Under the pieces are notes generated by a model. It did no database searches. It was not told the origin of the DNA and saw only the letters and a program-made list of their open reading frames with translations. The position numbers and the translations under genes are program-made. Below, one piece after another: positions 23,901-37,823 of a stretch of DNA of 61,179 nt (position 1 is its first letter; every line of letters begins with the position of its first letter). Source of the stretch: Lingula anatina (taxonomy: Eukaryota; Brachiopoda; Lingulata; Lingulida; Lingulidae); contig NW_019776091.1 of NCBI RefSeq assembly GCF_001039355.2, forward strand, positions 299,066-360,244. Reading direction: 5' to 3'.

Positions 23901-26900
23901 AAGAAATAATAAAAACAGATTACGTAAAATAAAAAAATGAATTAATTTTATTTGAGTTATTTTTTTTTTCAAACCAATTAATTATCAAACATGAATATTA
24001 TTTTCAGAAACATCAACATATATTACTGCATTATAAATCTGCTGGTACACAGATCTACAGTTCTAAAATGCAAATACCAAGTACCTTTCACACACAAATG
24101 ATGAGATGTAAATAATCATATGTATAAAGTAGTAAAAATTCCACAAAATGTGTGTAGGCAAGATATTTCTTCAAGTAACCTCATTAAGCAGCCAGGAAAC
24201 TTCATAATGCCCTCAATAAATGTAGAAATTTGAGCAAGAGAAATTCTACATACATGTGTACAGGCATGACCGATTTACCATATATTGCCACCAACCTTAA
24301 ACTGAATGGGCATTTTAAAGAACAAAGTGAGTTAAAAATGAATAAGTAATAAAAAACAGATACTGTCATTCTTAATACTGAAAAACAATGGCACCTTGCA
24401 GCCTTCACTGCCTCATTATTTGCAAACAATGTTCTAGTCACTGTCACTGTGTACTTTTGATTGAATTATATTGTGGAGGTCTTTTTTGTCATCAATCTGA
24501 CACATATAATCTGAATGTACATATTGCAATTCACACCGCAGCGGCTTGTGTTAGTAAGGACTCAACCAGTTGAAAACTTGTGGCACAGTTTCAGAGACAG
24601 GATCACACAAACTACCCTTGCAGTGATGATGGATCTACAAGTACATTATCTGTCTTGTCCTCCTAGTTTCTCTAATACTATTTCCCCTGATCTATGCTCA
24701 CATCAACCTCTACAGCTTTACCAACTTCTACGCAGTTTTTGCATCTGAAAGTATAAAGCAAAAATGTAATAAAGCACTATCAATTTACTTGTTATATATT
24801 TATATTTCAGGGCGAGAGAAAAAAGGCAGAAACCGCATATCATATCAATTTCATGCATTACTTGCTGTCGCCCTGTCCTCCTCAAACTATCGTGCATAGT
24901 CCGGTTGCTTAGGGCAAAAAAATGGCCAAATCGTGACACGGCGGATAAAAGCACCAAATTTTGCATGTGGGTACCTTTTGACATACTAAATCAAATTAGA
25001 GCCGTAGCCCACGGAAAAAATGTACCGTTTGGCCAAAAATCCAAAATGGCCGCCAATTTGTGAAATTCTGTAGAAATATATACATACCTATGTTGATTTT
25101 TATCATATTAAGTATTTTCCCAATGTTTTCCACATCCTTATTACCCATATTATGCATATGTGTCAGATAACAAACAAGTGTCCATGGACTTTTTGAAAAA
25201 TCCAAGATGGCTGCCATATGGCATAGGAATACTAGATCATGTACACGGGTTTTCAACTAACTAATGCCAACTAGGAAGATGCATTGCCCACTATCTAATT
25301 GTTTCTTATTACACAAATAATATATAGATGGCCTCCATATCAAAGGAATACTAGTATACACATAGAGCTTCTTCTGCCATGGAGATATAATATTAATTGA
25401 TAAGTTAGGTTTGATTCTGAGTATTTTCCACATCTTTTTAATTCACATAATATATATATATGATGAAAATGTTATGTGTATCCTTTTTGAAAAGAAAACA
25501 AAACAAAATGGCTGCCATTAGCCATAGAAGGTGGGGTTCAGTTAATACCTGCGGGAGATAGGCTTACATATAAAATGAAGCTGAATTCAGTTGTTATTCT
25601 GTTTTTTTAGTATTATTATCCCATGATACATATCTGTTAGGTTATTAATGTCCATATTTTATCATTTTGGGGAAATACAAGATGGCCTTCTTTTCCCCAT
25701 AGGAAAACTGGTGCATTAGATTTTATACGCACTTCTAAGGCAAATGAGGGTAATCATGATAATTTATCAAAATACTTAAGGGTATACACTTGTTACCCAC
25801 CAGATAGATATCTCAAAGTCCAAAAAGAATGTGGGAAATACCGAGAAACAAAATTAATTTTACATTGAACCCAATGTCTCTCTGGCAGTAGTTGAATGTA
25901 CTATTCCTATTGTGAATTGCAGCAATCTTGAATTTTCTCAAATGTGCAAGATGCACACTTGCTACACACCAGATTTATATAGAGTAAGGTTAATAAGGAT
26001 GTCAGCATGTTTGAACATCAAATGGCTTTATTTCATATTGGAATCAATGTCTGAACTGTTCCATAAATTGACACGTATTTGCATTTGAATAATATATTCC
26101 TATGACAACTGGCAGCTATCTTGGGTTTTCTCCGAATAATACTCAAGGATACATACACTTTCTACACACACAGAGTCTTTCATAAGGATAAATAGGATAT
26201 GAAAAACATTTAAGAAAACTTGATAAGCAAACACAGTTTCACCCTGGTAGTAGATGAAAAGCCATGGATGGGCAGTTGTAATTCCAGCAGTATTCCTATG
26301 GCCAATGACGGCCATCTTGGATTTTTTCAAAATGATCAAATATGCACATTTATTACCTGCTAGATATGTATCACAGTGTAATAATTATGTGTAAAACACT
26401 AAAAAATAATAAAATGAATTTGATAGTGAATTAGTTGGCATTAGTTCCAACCCTTAGTAATACTAGAAGTATTCCTATGACATATGGCGGCCATCTTGGA
26501 TTTTCTCAAAATGTCCAGGAATACATGTTAGTTACCACATACATATTGTGTGGGTGGAAAGGATGTGGAAAACACCCAGAAACAAACTTAATTTGATAGT
26601 GGAAAATTAATCTTCCCAGTTGCCATTAGTTGAATTCCCCCATATACTAGAATTCCTGTGGCACATGGCAGCCATCTTGGATTTTCCAAAATGCCCAAGA
26701 ACACTTCGTAGTTACTCACCACAAACATATTATGTGGGTAACAAAAATCTGACAAACAGACTTAATTTGATAGTGGATAACGTATCTTTCTAGCTGGTAT
26801 TAGTTGTGCACTAGTATTCCTATGGCTGTTTCTATGGCATATGTCAGCCATCTTGGATTTTTTCAAAAAGTCCAAGGGAACTTGTTTGCTATCTGACATA

Positions 26901-29900
26901 TATGAATAAAATGGGTAATAAGGGTGTGGAAAACTCTGAGAAAATAATTTATTTGATAAAAATCAACATAGGTATGTACACATTTCTATAGAATTCCATA
27001 AATTGGCGGCCATTTTGGATTTTTTGGCCAAACGGTAATTTTTTTCCGAGGGCTACGGCTCTAATTTGATTTAGTATGTGAAAAGGTACCCACATGCAAA
27101 ATTTAGTGCTTTTATCCGCCGTGTCACGATTTTTTCCTTAAGCCACCGGACTAGCACATCAGTTTTTGATTTTCAGTGTCATCAAAATGTTACATTGTTG
27201 TTAGTAATATCTATGTATCTGCTATTCAAATAGTATCGTTTGGAAAATAACTAAAAATTTAATTATGCTTTTGCAACATGAAATTATCATTAACTTTGCC
27301 GGTTCACGTGTACATAGTACCTTGCTATCAATGCTGCTCTTTTCTCCCCAACTCGCCACTGACAGGCTTACCACATCGTTCCAAAACAAAGTTGGCATGA
27401 TCCTTTACTTTTGGTGTTGGCAGTTTCGCCCCGGGAACATCGTCTTCGTTTAAAAACAACGTATCGTATTCACCCATCTTTGCATTGCTCCTGTACAAAA
27501 TGTCCGCTTGCTGCCCCCCAATGGAAAAATCGTAGCACGTGTGTAGTAACGCAAGACCTGTGACGTATAACGCGCGCGACCTTATTAGGCCCTTACAGAT
27601 AGACGAGTTGCCTCAAAAAGAATACACGTAGAAATGTTAATTGATTTTGGCAAAACTTATAAAATTTTGAAAAGAGTGCTCCATGGCAAGAAAGTGCCCC
27701 TAGGAGGTATGGTTTATCAAAGTGCGTTTTCTTATGTCCAATTTCAGAAGAGTTATTGTCAGTAAATATGCATAAGTACCGGTAGTACCTGTATAAGGTT
27801 CTGTTATTAAGTAATATCCTTTTTTATTGATGTAATGAGCATGACAGGTAATGTTAAATAAAATAATTATTTTTTATTTAAAATAATTGTTCAGTCCATC
27901 GTAAGAATCATGAAACTAGGTATAGTTAGATAATTTATTTGTGCGCCAACTTTCCTGAATGTACATGTATAGCTGCAATTTCTCAGCCAATGGGATACTG
28001 CAGGTTTGGAAAACTTTTTGCAACAGTTTAAGAAATAAAATATAAAGTAAGCAAACATTTTACAAATGAACACAGTTTTTGTTCCTTTTTACAAAATAGC
28101 ACTTCTGAATTATTTTACTTGAATAGAGCCACCATATCATTTCATCGCTTTGAACATTCATCAAAAAGCAGCAAAACCAAATCATTTGCTGTAAATAGAA
28201 CTACCAAATCATTTCATCCCACTAAAAATATTTTACAAAATAGCATCATAGGATTTTTTTCATTACAGTTAAATATTATTAAGAACGGCATAACCACCTA
28301 AGTACTTTTTTGTAAAGAATGTAGCACCACAAAATTATTAAATTACTGTAAAAAAATATGAAAAAACAGCTTAACCATATTTGTTTTGTATTGTAAATAA
28401 TAAAGCATCATAAAATTATTTCACTGCAATAAAAATGCTTTAAAGATTGCACCACCAAATTATTTCATTTTAGTTAAAACATGTTTTTTAAAATGGCACT
28501 TCAAAATTGTGATTGCAGCTAAAACCATCTCATACTTCCTACGAACTAGCTGCCACATACTTCCTATAGTGTTTTTCATAAAATAAAGTTATCCTGGGCA
28601 AAATGCATGTGGAAAAATATCCAGTGTCAGAATGGATCAACTCCACAAATAGATCTTTGAATGTAAACACAACAAAATAGCAGAATGAGCGATTTGTAAT
28701 GAACATCTGGCCTTCTAACTGAGTATAGTATTTGTGTGTTTTCTTTAGGCGCAGAGCACGAGATACACATTCCAAAAAGGGGAAATCAGGTCTGGGTCTA
28801 ACTGTCATGTGTTTGCAATGGTTTTTGACACAACAATGATTCATGCAGTTTGTTCATGTCCCTCTTCTCTGAAGCTGCCATTATCTCTCCAAATCTGGAA
28901 GCAGTGATCCACCATTGCCTCTCCTTGTGTCAGATTGCGCTACTTCCTTGTTATAACGTGCTATCCGCAGTGTCCTTCGCTGTTTGTTCCTCAACCTGAA
29001 ATATTAATATCCCATTAAAGCATGGAAGATGGTACAGCATTAACTAGTTTAGATTCAATATTATAGTTCTTTGGTGTCACACATCACCTTGTTTGATAAT
29101 TATTTATCATATTTGGGCCTGATTCTTAATATTAGACCTCTGTTTTCACTTACATTATTCCCTCTATCCATGCTTTATTCTGTCCATGGAACTTGGCAAT
29201 AGTCGTGGCCCATCACAGTCGCCTGTAAAGGCCGGGTCACACTGCGCTTGCGACCTTTTTGCAACCTTTTTGCAACCTTTTTGCAACCTCAAAATCTGGC
29301 GGTCGCTTACGATCATTTTGCAAGCTAATTAAGAAGCTATGGCCAATTTTGATCGGCAAGCAGTCGCAAACCGGTTGCAACAAGGTTGCAGTATGGTATC
29401 TGCAACCTCTAATAGACCATCTTCAAGTTATAGGTAACTAGTGGCACACTGTTTGCCGAGCGATACACAACCTGTCTGCAACCACTTGGTGACCGAAAAC
29501 CGGTTGCAGGACTGTAGCAATCGCTTGTCAACTGGTACCAGCAAGGTCGCACAGAATATATATGTTGCCAACTTGTGACAGTAGCTGCTTTCACATAAAT
29601 TCCCCTCCCACAAAATGTTCTAGTAAAACGACTCCTTTTCAGAAAGACGGGACTGCTATAATCAATGACTTTGTTTACCTAAGAAGTAAAACGAGTAAAA
29701 CAAGTCGAAAATACTGGACGCTTACAAGACGCCCCTTGTAAGGCGATTACAAACATTTGATGAAAGAACATCGACTTTGAAAATCAGGAAGTTTTCATTT
29801 CCTTCCTAAAAATAGAACCAACAATGTTTTGTGAACTTTTGAAAAGACTATGTATACACCCTCACCTAACGAAACCAGTGCTGTAATAAAAACATAAACT

Positions 29901-32900
29901 TGCATACGTTTTAATCCTTATTAATCTCATAATACTCTTTAATATTTTCTTGGTCAAATACTTGGTCTCTTTGAGGTTGCAAGGCCTGTTCAGTTACGGT
30001 CACACTGAAGAAAAAACCTCTTTGCGACTTGCAACTGTCATCGGTTGCAAAAAGGTCGGTGACCGGTTGCAACAACTCGCAAAGTGGTTTCCAAATGAAC
30101 GCTGGGTTAATATCCGGTTGCGCCGTTTTTCGGTGCAGCACCGATAACCTCCTGGCGACCAAAAAACCTACTTGTGGTATCCAACCGGTTGCCAACAGGT
30201 CGCCGACTGGTTTGCAACTGATTTGCAACCGAATGTGTGGTTTCCCCTATGTCTTTTTGACCCTAGGCGTTTGCCATTTACAATACAACGTAATTAAATC
30301 GTGACAAGTCATGCGCATCGTGTACTTTTTACACTCTCTTCCTTGTAGTGAGGATACCAAGCACTGGGAAGATTTTAAATTGTTTGTGTTGAAACTATTT
30401 TTATTTAAGTCTATTGGACACATTTTACGATTTGTTCATTTATTTGTGGATAATTTTGATTGTTGAAATTATGATATTAAATAGCAGTTATACATTGCTG
30501 ATTAAATTGCTTTTATTTTCCGTTTTCTTTGCATTCGTGCATTTGTTTCATTATTTACTCTGATAACATGGCTTTGCAAATTTTAAATAACATACAGCGA
30601 TATATAATTTTCGGCATTTTACCTATGATTTTCGTAAAATGATAAAATAAATAAACGTAAAAAAATCGTACATTGCTTTTATCATCACATTTTTTTTGGT
30701 TCGTAAGTGTGAAATACCTTGGCAATTGGTATAAAATATTGCCAACAAATGCAATTTATGTTTCCTTTTTCTAAAATATTATAATTTATGACCTTGATAT
30801 TTAGAAGGCTTACATAACAAATTATGAAAAAAGTCTTTGCCCCACCATCCCACGCCTATTTTTTGCAGTCGCTTGCAACCTTCCTGCGACTTATTTTCGA
30901 ACGCCTGCGATCGGTAAAAAACCTGTTAGCGACCAAGATACTAAAGACCGTCAATCGACCACGCAGTTACAACTGCAACCTTCTAGCGACCTGCTGCCGA
31001 CTACTTGCGACTGGTAAAAAAACTTGTAAGCGACCAGTCGACTAAATACGGTCAATCGACCATGCAGTTGCAAATGGTATGCTGCTGGTTATAGCAACCT
31101 ACTGACAACCAAGAAGATACCGAAAGGCAACCTTTAGGATACCGATAATTTTTATCTTTAGTCGCACTGGTTGTCGGTGCACAAATAATGGCCTTCATAT
31201 GTCAACGATCGCAGGCGACCTGTTAGCAACCTTATGCGACCACTTTAAAACCTATGGCAACCTTCTTGCGACTGAGGTTGCAAAGAGGTTGCCAAAAGGT
31301 TGCAAGCGCAGTGTGACCCAGGCTTAAGTCAGCTTTAGGGTAGGCACTAATGTGAAGTGGTAGGTAAGATTCCTGAAGTAATCATTGTATCCTGCTCTAT
31401 TTCTGAAGTTGGCTGGCTGCTGGGGTCCTGAAACCAACAGTTTCAGGCTTTTCCCCCAATATTAAGGGCCTCCTTTGGGGAACCTTGTGAAGAAAATAAA
31501 TAAGTACATTTACTAAGTATAAAATTTTTTCGTCTTTCGTGCTACTAAAACAAAATATGGGCGTACTCGTACCTAGTCAACATAACATGACAGATTTTAC
31601 ACTCACACACCTCGAAGAATCTTTGATTCTTTCAAGGAAAAAGTTAGCATTCGTGTTTTTCAGGCACTAAATGAAGAGAAAACACATACCTTTCAATCAA
31701 TTCACATTTTCATCCAGTTGTTATGGCACCACATTCAAGTAGTTTGCGTTTGAGTTGGTTCACAGTCAACGACGCGTGCACACGCTCCATGTTAAACTCT
31801 GGTTCACAGTTAAAGCCGTGAGCGAGATTCTGCGAGATTTTAGAAGGACTGCTTTCACCCCCCACGCCATCTAGCGGCAGACCCTCAACGCTGTTATGCC
31901 CCATTACTAAATGATGATAGGAATTCTGGATTAAGAGATTAATTAAATAGTGATATTGTCAGTCAATTTATGTAGAATCTGATAATATGATTGAAAATAC
32001 TCATTGAATTATTGGCCTTGCACTGGGCAGTTTTACATTTGTGCCAAGTGCTTTTTTTTTTTTTTTTTTTTGGACTCCATTGTACAGTGGTAAAAGTTCT
32101 TCAATTGCCATGAAAGTTTGTAATCAGACTCTCTATGGTGCTGCCATCTACTGGTGCTATCGGCAACGAATTAGTTTGCCTTTGTTTCTGAGTGAAACTA
32201 CCTTCTAAAATCACTATTTCTGAAAATATTTGCGTTTTGCTGAGGGTAGACTAGGCAATGCACGGCAAACTTCTTAGTACGTGTGTACTTTTTTTAAAAA
32301 CCCTAGCGATATTTGGTCAGGAGTTGCTTGAAGCATAGCACAGCTTTGCTGTCTATCGGCATCAGGGCGTTACTTTGTCAATTCTGCCTCGTCTTCACTC
32401 ACCAAGGGCTTACGTGAGATAGAACTAGGCCGCGCATGCTCAGTGAACTTAGTTGCCTTGTACATGCGAATCAGGTTTTCCCTTCGTCTCTGTTGTGTTT
32501 TGATTTTTTCTCCGGACTTCTTTTTGATTACCAAGTAGTTTCTTGGTTTTCTATACAGTTTATTGTGGATTACAACTTCTGGTTGGATTTTCGGGACGCT
32601 GTTATTGCCGGATTTGGACTTTGTGGACGTTCTACGTTCGGTTCTTTGTCTACGCCCTCAGCTAGTCTTACGTAACTCTCGTCATGGCGGCCAAAGACCA
32701 ACGGTCTTTATTTGATCAACTGGCCGCGGATATTAGTGTTCAGCCATGTCAGGCTCTCCCCACCGGGGATGTTGCTACTGCAGGCAGTAGCAAGAACGTA
32801 TCTCAGGACAGCAGATCCACCGGATCAAATGCGTCCGTTACAATCAGTACTCGTGCCAGCACTAAGTCTGCTGCGCAGAAGGCCTCGAAGGCGACAACTA

Positions 32901-35900
32901 GTGCGCCAAGCACTGCAGCCAGCGCAGCTGCCATTGAATTGAGCGCTCTGAGCGATAATCTGAAGCGGGATTTCGCCGCCAGTATGGCCGAAATGACTTC
33001 GGTTTTTCAGGACGCGTTGCGGGAGAGGGACGATCGTTTTGATCGGTTCGTAGCCAGTCTGGGGCTTAGTTCAGATGGCCCCATCACCAGGAGAATTGCC
33101 CCCGGAAACGATCCACCGGACGTTTCCGTGAGGGAGGATGAGGGCGGTGTGGAGCAGCCGAGGGAAGAAGCTAATCCCTCGGGGTCAGCCAGTTTTTACG
33201 ATATCATTAGTAGCGATATCACTGGGGTCGACCGTGTGGGACCGGAGGTTTCCGACGCGCTGGTTAATCTGGTGTCGGATATTATGCGGGAGAAGATGCC
33301 GGAGGATAAATTGCACGAGTTACGTAACAAGCACGACCGCCCAGCCAATGTGGATGGTTTTACGGCTCCCCGCGTTAACCCCGAAATATGGACAGGGCTC
33401 ACTGCTGCGCAAAGGTCAGTGGACCTGAAAATGGCAAACGCGCAAGATTGCGTATTAAGAGGTATGATCCCACTTATTCATGTTCTTCAGAAACTGGATA
33501 CTGAGAGAGAGTCTGTTGAGCCCAAAGATATAGTTGAATTGATTGGAGATAGCCTCCGGCTATTGGCCCAGGGCAACAGGAACATTAACGGGAACAGGAG
33601 GGAGCAGCTCAAATTTGCCATTGCCCCGGGATATCGACACCTTTGTTCGACAGCCACACCTGTTACGGAGTTTCTTTTCGGAGATAACCTGCCCTCAACT
33701 GTTAAATCGATCACAGAGGCCAACAATGCCAGTTTCAAAATTTCTAACTCTTCTTCTGCATTTCGAGAAAAGTGGGGCTCTTCTTCAGTCAGAGGCGGCC
33801 TAACCAGAGGCGCCATCTATCGAGCTCAAGCTTCTACTAGCAGACGAGTATCTCCTTACCCCCAGGATTTACAACGGGAGCACTCTAATTATGGATCACC
33901 TCGGGAGTATTTAAACTTCGGAGGCAGGACACAGACGTCGAGGAAAAAAGGGAGAGGGAAGTCGAGCCATCGCTAGGCGTGGTGAGTAATGAATTTCTTA
34001 TGAACAGAGCATCACACGTTAGCTCGTTGCAATCCAACATGGCGGCGCCCATGAAAATTTCAGATTCTATTATTACATATACACTGCAGGCACAGCCGCA
34101 GTTTGTTGCAGGTAATCTGAATCATTTTATTGGAGAATGGGAAAAGCTCACGTCGGATCGTTTTATTCTAGATATGGTTCTAGGCTGTAGGATCCCGTTT
34201 ACCAATAACTGTTTTCCCGTACAAACTGTGGTACCTAGAGAGATTTCTTTTAAGGATAAGGAGGTCGTTATTATAGATAAACTCCTGGAGAGATTTCTGG
34301 ACAAAGGTGTGGTGGCGCCAGCAGTACACGATGTAGGGGAATACCTTTCTAACATATTTATTACCCCTAAGAAAGATGGAGATTTTCGATTGATATTGAA
34401 TCTCAAACAATTGAATGAATTTGTGGAGTATGCACATTTTAAGATGGACACACTTCAAAGTGCAATCACTATGATGAAACAAGGTTGTTTCATGGCTAGT
34501 GTTGATATCAAAGACGCATATTACTCGATTCCTATTGACAAAACTTATCAAAAATTTTTAAAATTCTCATGGCAAGGTAAATTATTTCAGTTTACCTGTA
34601 TGCCGATGGGTTTAGCATGTGCCCCACGTTATTTCACAAAATTATTGAAGCCTGTTTATGCAGCTCTGCGGAATGTAGGCCACCAGTCTGTGGGATACAT
34701 TGATGATTCCTATTTACAGGGGGATAGTTTTGAAGATTGCCTAGCTAATGTGAGAGATACAGTTGGATTATTATCTCGGCTTGGGTTCACAATTAATGTC
34801 GAGAAATCAGTATGCAAACCACAACAAACATTGACTTTCCTGGGATTTGTTCTAGATTCCGTTCACATGACTGTCACCTTAACTAACAATAAGGCCTTAA
34901 AAATTAGGACTGAATGCACACACCTGTGGAATAAGTCCGTTTCCATCAGACAATTAGCTACTGTCATTGGTTTGTTGATAGCAGCGTTACCTGCAGTGGA
35001 ATATGGTAAACTGTTTTACCGGTCCTTGGAGATCTTTAAAATTGAGTCTTTACGTTGTCAGGGGGGCAACTTTGATAGCCAGGTAACTATATCTGGACTG
35101 GCTAAGGAGGATTTACGTTGGTGGATAGACAATGTGGGCCTTACATCTAATCCGATTTCACATGGAAACCCCACCATTGTCATTCAGTCTGATGCCTCCA
35201 GTTTGGGCTGGGGGGCCCATTGTGCCGGTGTTTCAACGGGTGGCAGATGGAACTCCAGTGAAAGTGCTCATCACATTAACTACCTGGAGCTATTAGCAGT
35301 TTTCTTAGGACTTAAAGCCCTATGCTCTCAATATACTCATGAACATATCCAAGTGCAATCAGACAATACTACTGCTGTTTGTTATATTAATGAAATGGGA
35401 GGGTGCAAGTCAGTGCTTTGTAATCGGATTACTAGAGACATATTATTGTGGTGCAAAGCAAGAAACATTTGGTTGTCAGCGACTTATTTGCCAGGAGCAT
35501 TAAATGTCATTGCTGATAGAGAATCTCGTGTTTTTCACGATGACACTGAGTGGATGTTGGATGTAAATGTCTTTAATAAGATAACTGAGAAATTTGGACA
35601 ACCTAACATTGATCTGTTTGCATCTCGGTTAAATTTCCAGGTCCAACTATATGTTTCATGGAGACCTGATCCACATGCTCAATTTATAGATGCCTTTAGT
35701 CTGAACTGGCATCCCTTTTATTTTTATGCCTTTCCTCCTTTCAGTCTGATAGCGAAATGCCTTCAGAAAATTGTGGAAGACAAAGCTACGGGAATTCTGA
35801 TTGTGCCGTGTTGGAAAACTCAAGCCTGGTTTCCGAAACTTCTGACACTTCTGACAGAGCGTCCTCTGTACTTGAAGAAGCACCAGCGACTATTAGTACT

Positions 35901-37781
35901 TCCCTACAGCGATCAGACTCATCCCTTGTGTCAGAACCTGAACCTATTAGCATGCCGCTTATCCGGGACTCCCTCAAGGAACAACGTATTTCTGAGTCAG
36001 CTATCAACATCATCATGCGATCCTGGAGAGACTCTTCTCATAAACAATATAGGACATACCTCAATAAGTGGAGAGTGTTCTGTTTTGAAAGGGAAATTGA
36101 TCCCATTCGTCCACCTGTAGGATTAGCATTAGATTTTCTTGTAGAGTTAGTTAATACAGGACTTAGTTTTAGTGCATTGAACACTGCTCGATCTGCACTT
36201 TCAGCTGTAATCATAATAGACGCTGGTGTACCCTTTGGAGCATTACCAATTGTTAAACGATTTCTTAAAGCTGTGTTCTTGTCTAAACCTTCATCACCCA
36301 GGTATCAGTGTATTTGGGATGTTAAAACTGTGTTGGACTACATTAGTACAATGCATAAAGTGACCCAGCTGTCCCTGAAAGATCTATCTTTGAAGTTAAT
36401 TATCCTCATGGCACTAACATCAGCTCAACGAGGCCAAACATTACACTTGTTGAATATGTCTAATTTGCATATTGGCAAAGCTTCATACACTTTCACAATT
36501 AGTAAACATGTGAAACAGAGTAGACCGGGCGTAAGCCCAAGTGTTGTTAGATTTTCTGCTTATCCAGTAAACAGGAAATTATGTGTTGTCACTTGTTTGA
36601 CAGAATATTTGAGTAGAACACAAATCTTGAGAGGGGAGGAGGATAGTCTCTTCATTAGCTATACTAGGCCACATAAGGCTGTCGGTAGAGAAACCATTAG
36701 TAGATGGATTAAGGTCATGCTGGCCAGAGCAGGCATTGATATTAGTATTTTCAAAGCTCATAGTACCAGAGCTGCAGCCACTTCAGCAGCTAATAGAGCT
36801 GCTGTACCTTTAAATGATATTTTAAGTAAGGCAGGCTGGTCTAATGCTAGTACATTTGCGCGATTCTATAATAAACCGATTATTAACGTGGATCATTTTG
36901 CTAATCGGGTATTGGATAGTGTAGGGACTAATAAATAGTTTTCTTTTCTCACTACAATTATTGAGTTGATGGTGGAGGATTATAATCATCCTGTGTTTTC
37001 TGAGCTTAATCTTTTCAGATAATCAGCACATTGTGTTCATTCATGAATTCTTCACCTTCATGGAATGACTGATGTACCATTATGTTTTTAGGTATTTGTG
37101 TTGTATCTGGTACTGTAAAAGTAGCGTACACAAATGTGTCTTTTTCCTGTACTATATATTATGCTTATTACAATTTTATATTTGATCATATGTTGGGTGT
37201 TGTGTTGTTCTTATGGGAATTATTTTTGTGCTCAGTAGGAGCTTTAAAATCTCACGTAAGCCCTTGGTGAGTGAAGACGAGGCAGAATTTTACAGTTAAA
37301 CGAGACTTACCTGTAAGTTGAAGTTTGACTGGGATTCTGCCGAGTCTTCAGGAACATAGGGTTTACGTGCCCTCCCTTCCCTACCCAATGGGTATACCTA
37401 CTGAGCACAAAACTCTAAAACCTGAGCATGCGCGGCCTAGTTCTATCTCACGTAAGCCCTATGTTCCTGAAGACTCGGCAGAATCCCAGTCAAACTTCAA
37501 CTTACAGGTAAGTCTCGTTTAACTGTAAAATTATCACGAATTACTAAATGACGACCGGATGGCCTTGTGGTTAGAGTGTCCGCCTCCGGAGCGGGAGGAC
37601 GTGGGTTATATTAGCTATGAGCGCCTAATATGGCAGCCGAGCTGTATGCTCCCCAGGGAGGTGAGAACGTCTAAGGAGTGCACCAGTGCAAAAATGACCA
37701 GGCTTCCTTGACTTAAATATTCATATATATATATATGTAATTGTATAATTTCAACCTTCGGGTTGCCATTCTCCAATAAAG

Positions 37782-37823
<42 letters not shown>

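Larger units (their letters stand above)
32380..37532 (+). mobile_element. Full-length DIRS-like tyrosine-recombinase retrotransposon
   Basis: About 5.15 kb containing three long uninterrupted ORFs (gag, RT/RH/MT, tyrosine recombinase). The left terminus (32380-32442) and right terminus (37428-37532) are inverted repeats sharing AGGGCTTACGTGAGATAG and CTAGGCCGCGCATGCTCAG. An internal complementary region at 37249-37369 matches the left end joined to the right end. Both ends carry AATT (32380-32383 and 37529-37532), fitting recombinase-mediated integration at a short identical core without a target duplication. The element lies inside the last intron of the IFI44-like gene, in antisense orientation. 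Intact frames suggest recent activity. Confidence 0.93.

Noticed and set aside
37553-37625. Functional tRNA gene
   Set aside because: The B box is decayed, acceptor stem pairing is absent, and the unit continues into a SINE body with an (ATT)n tail.
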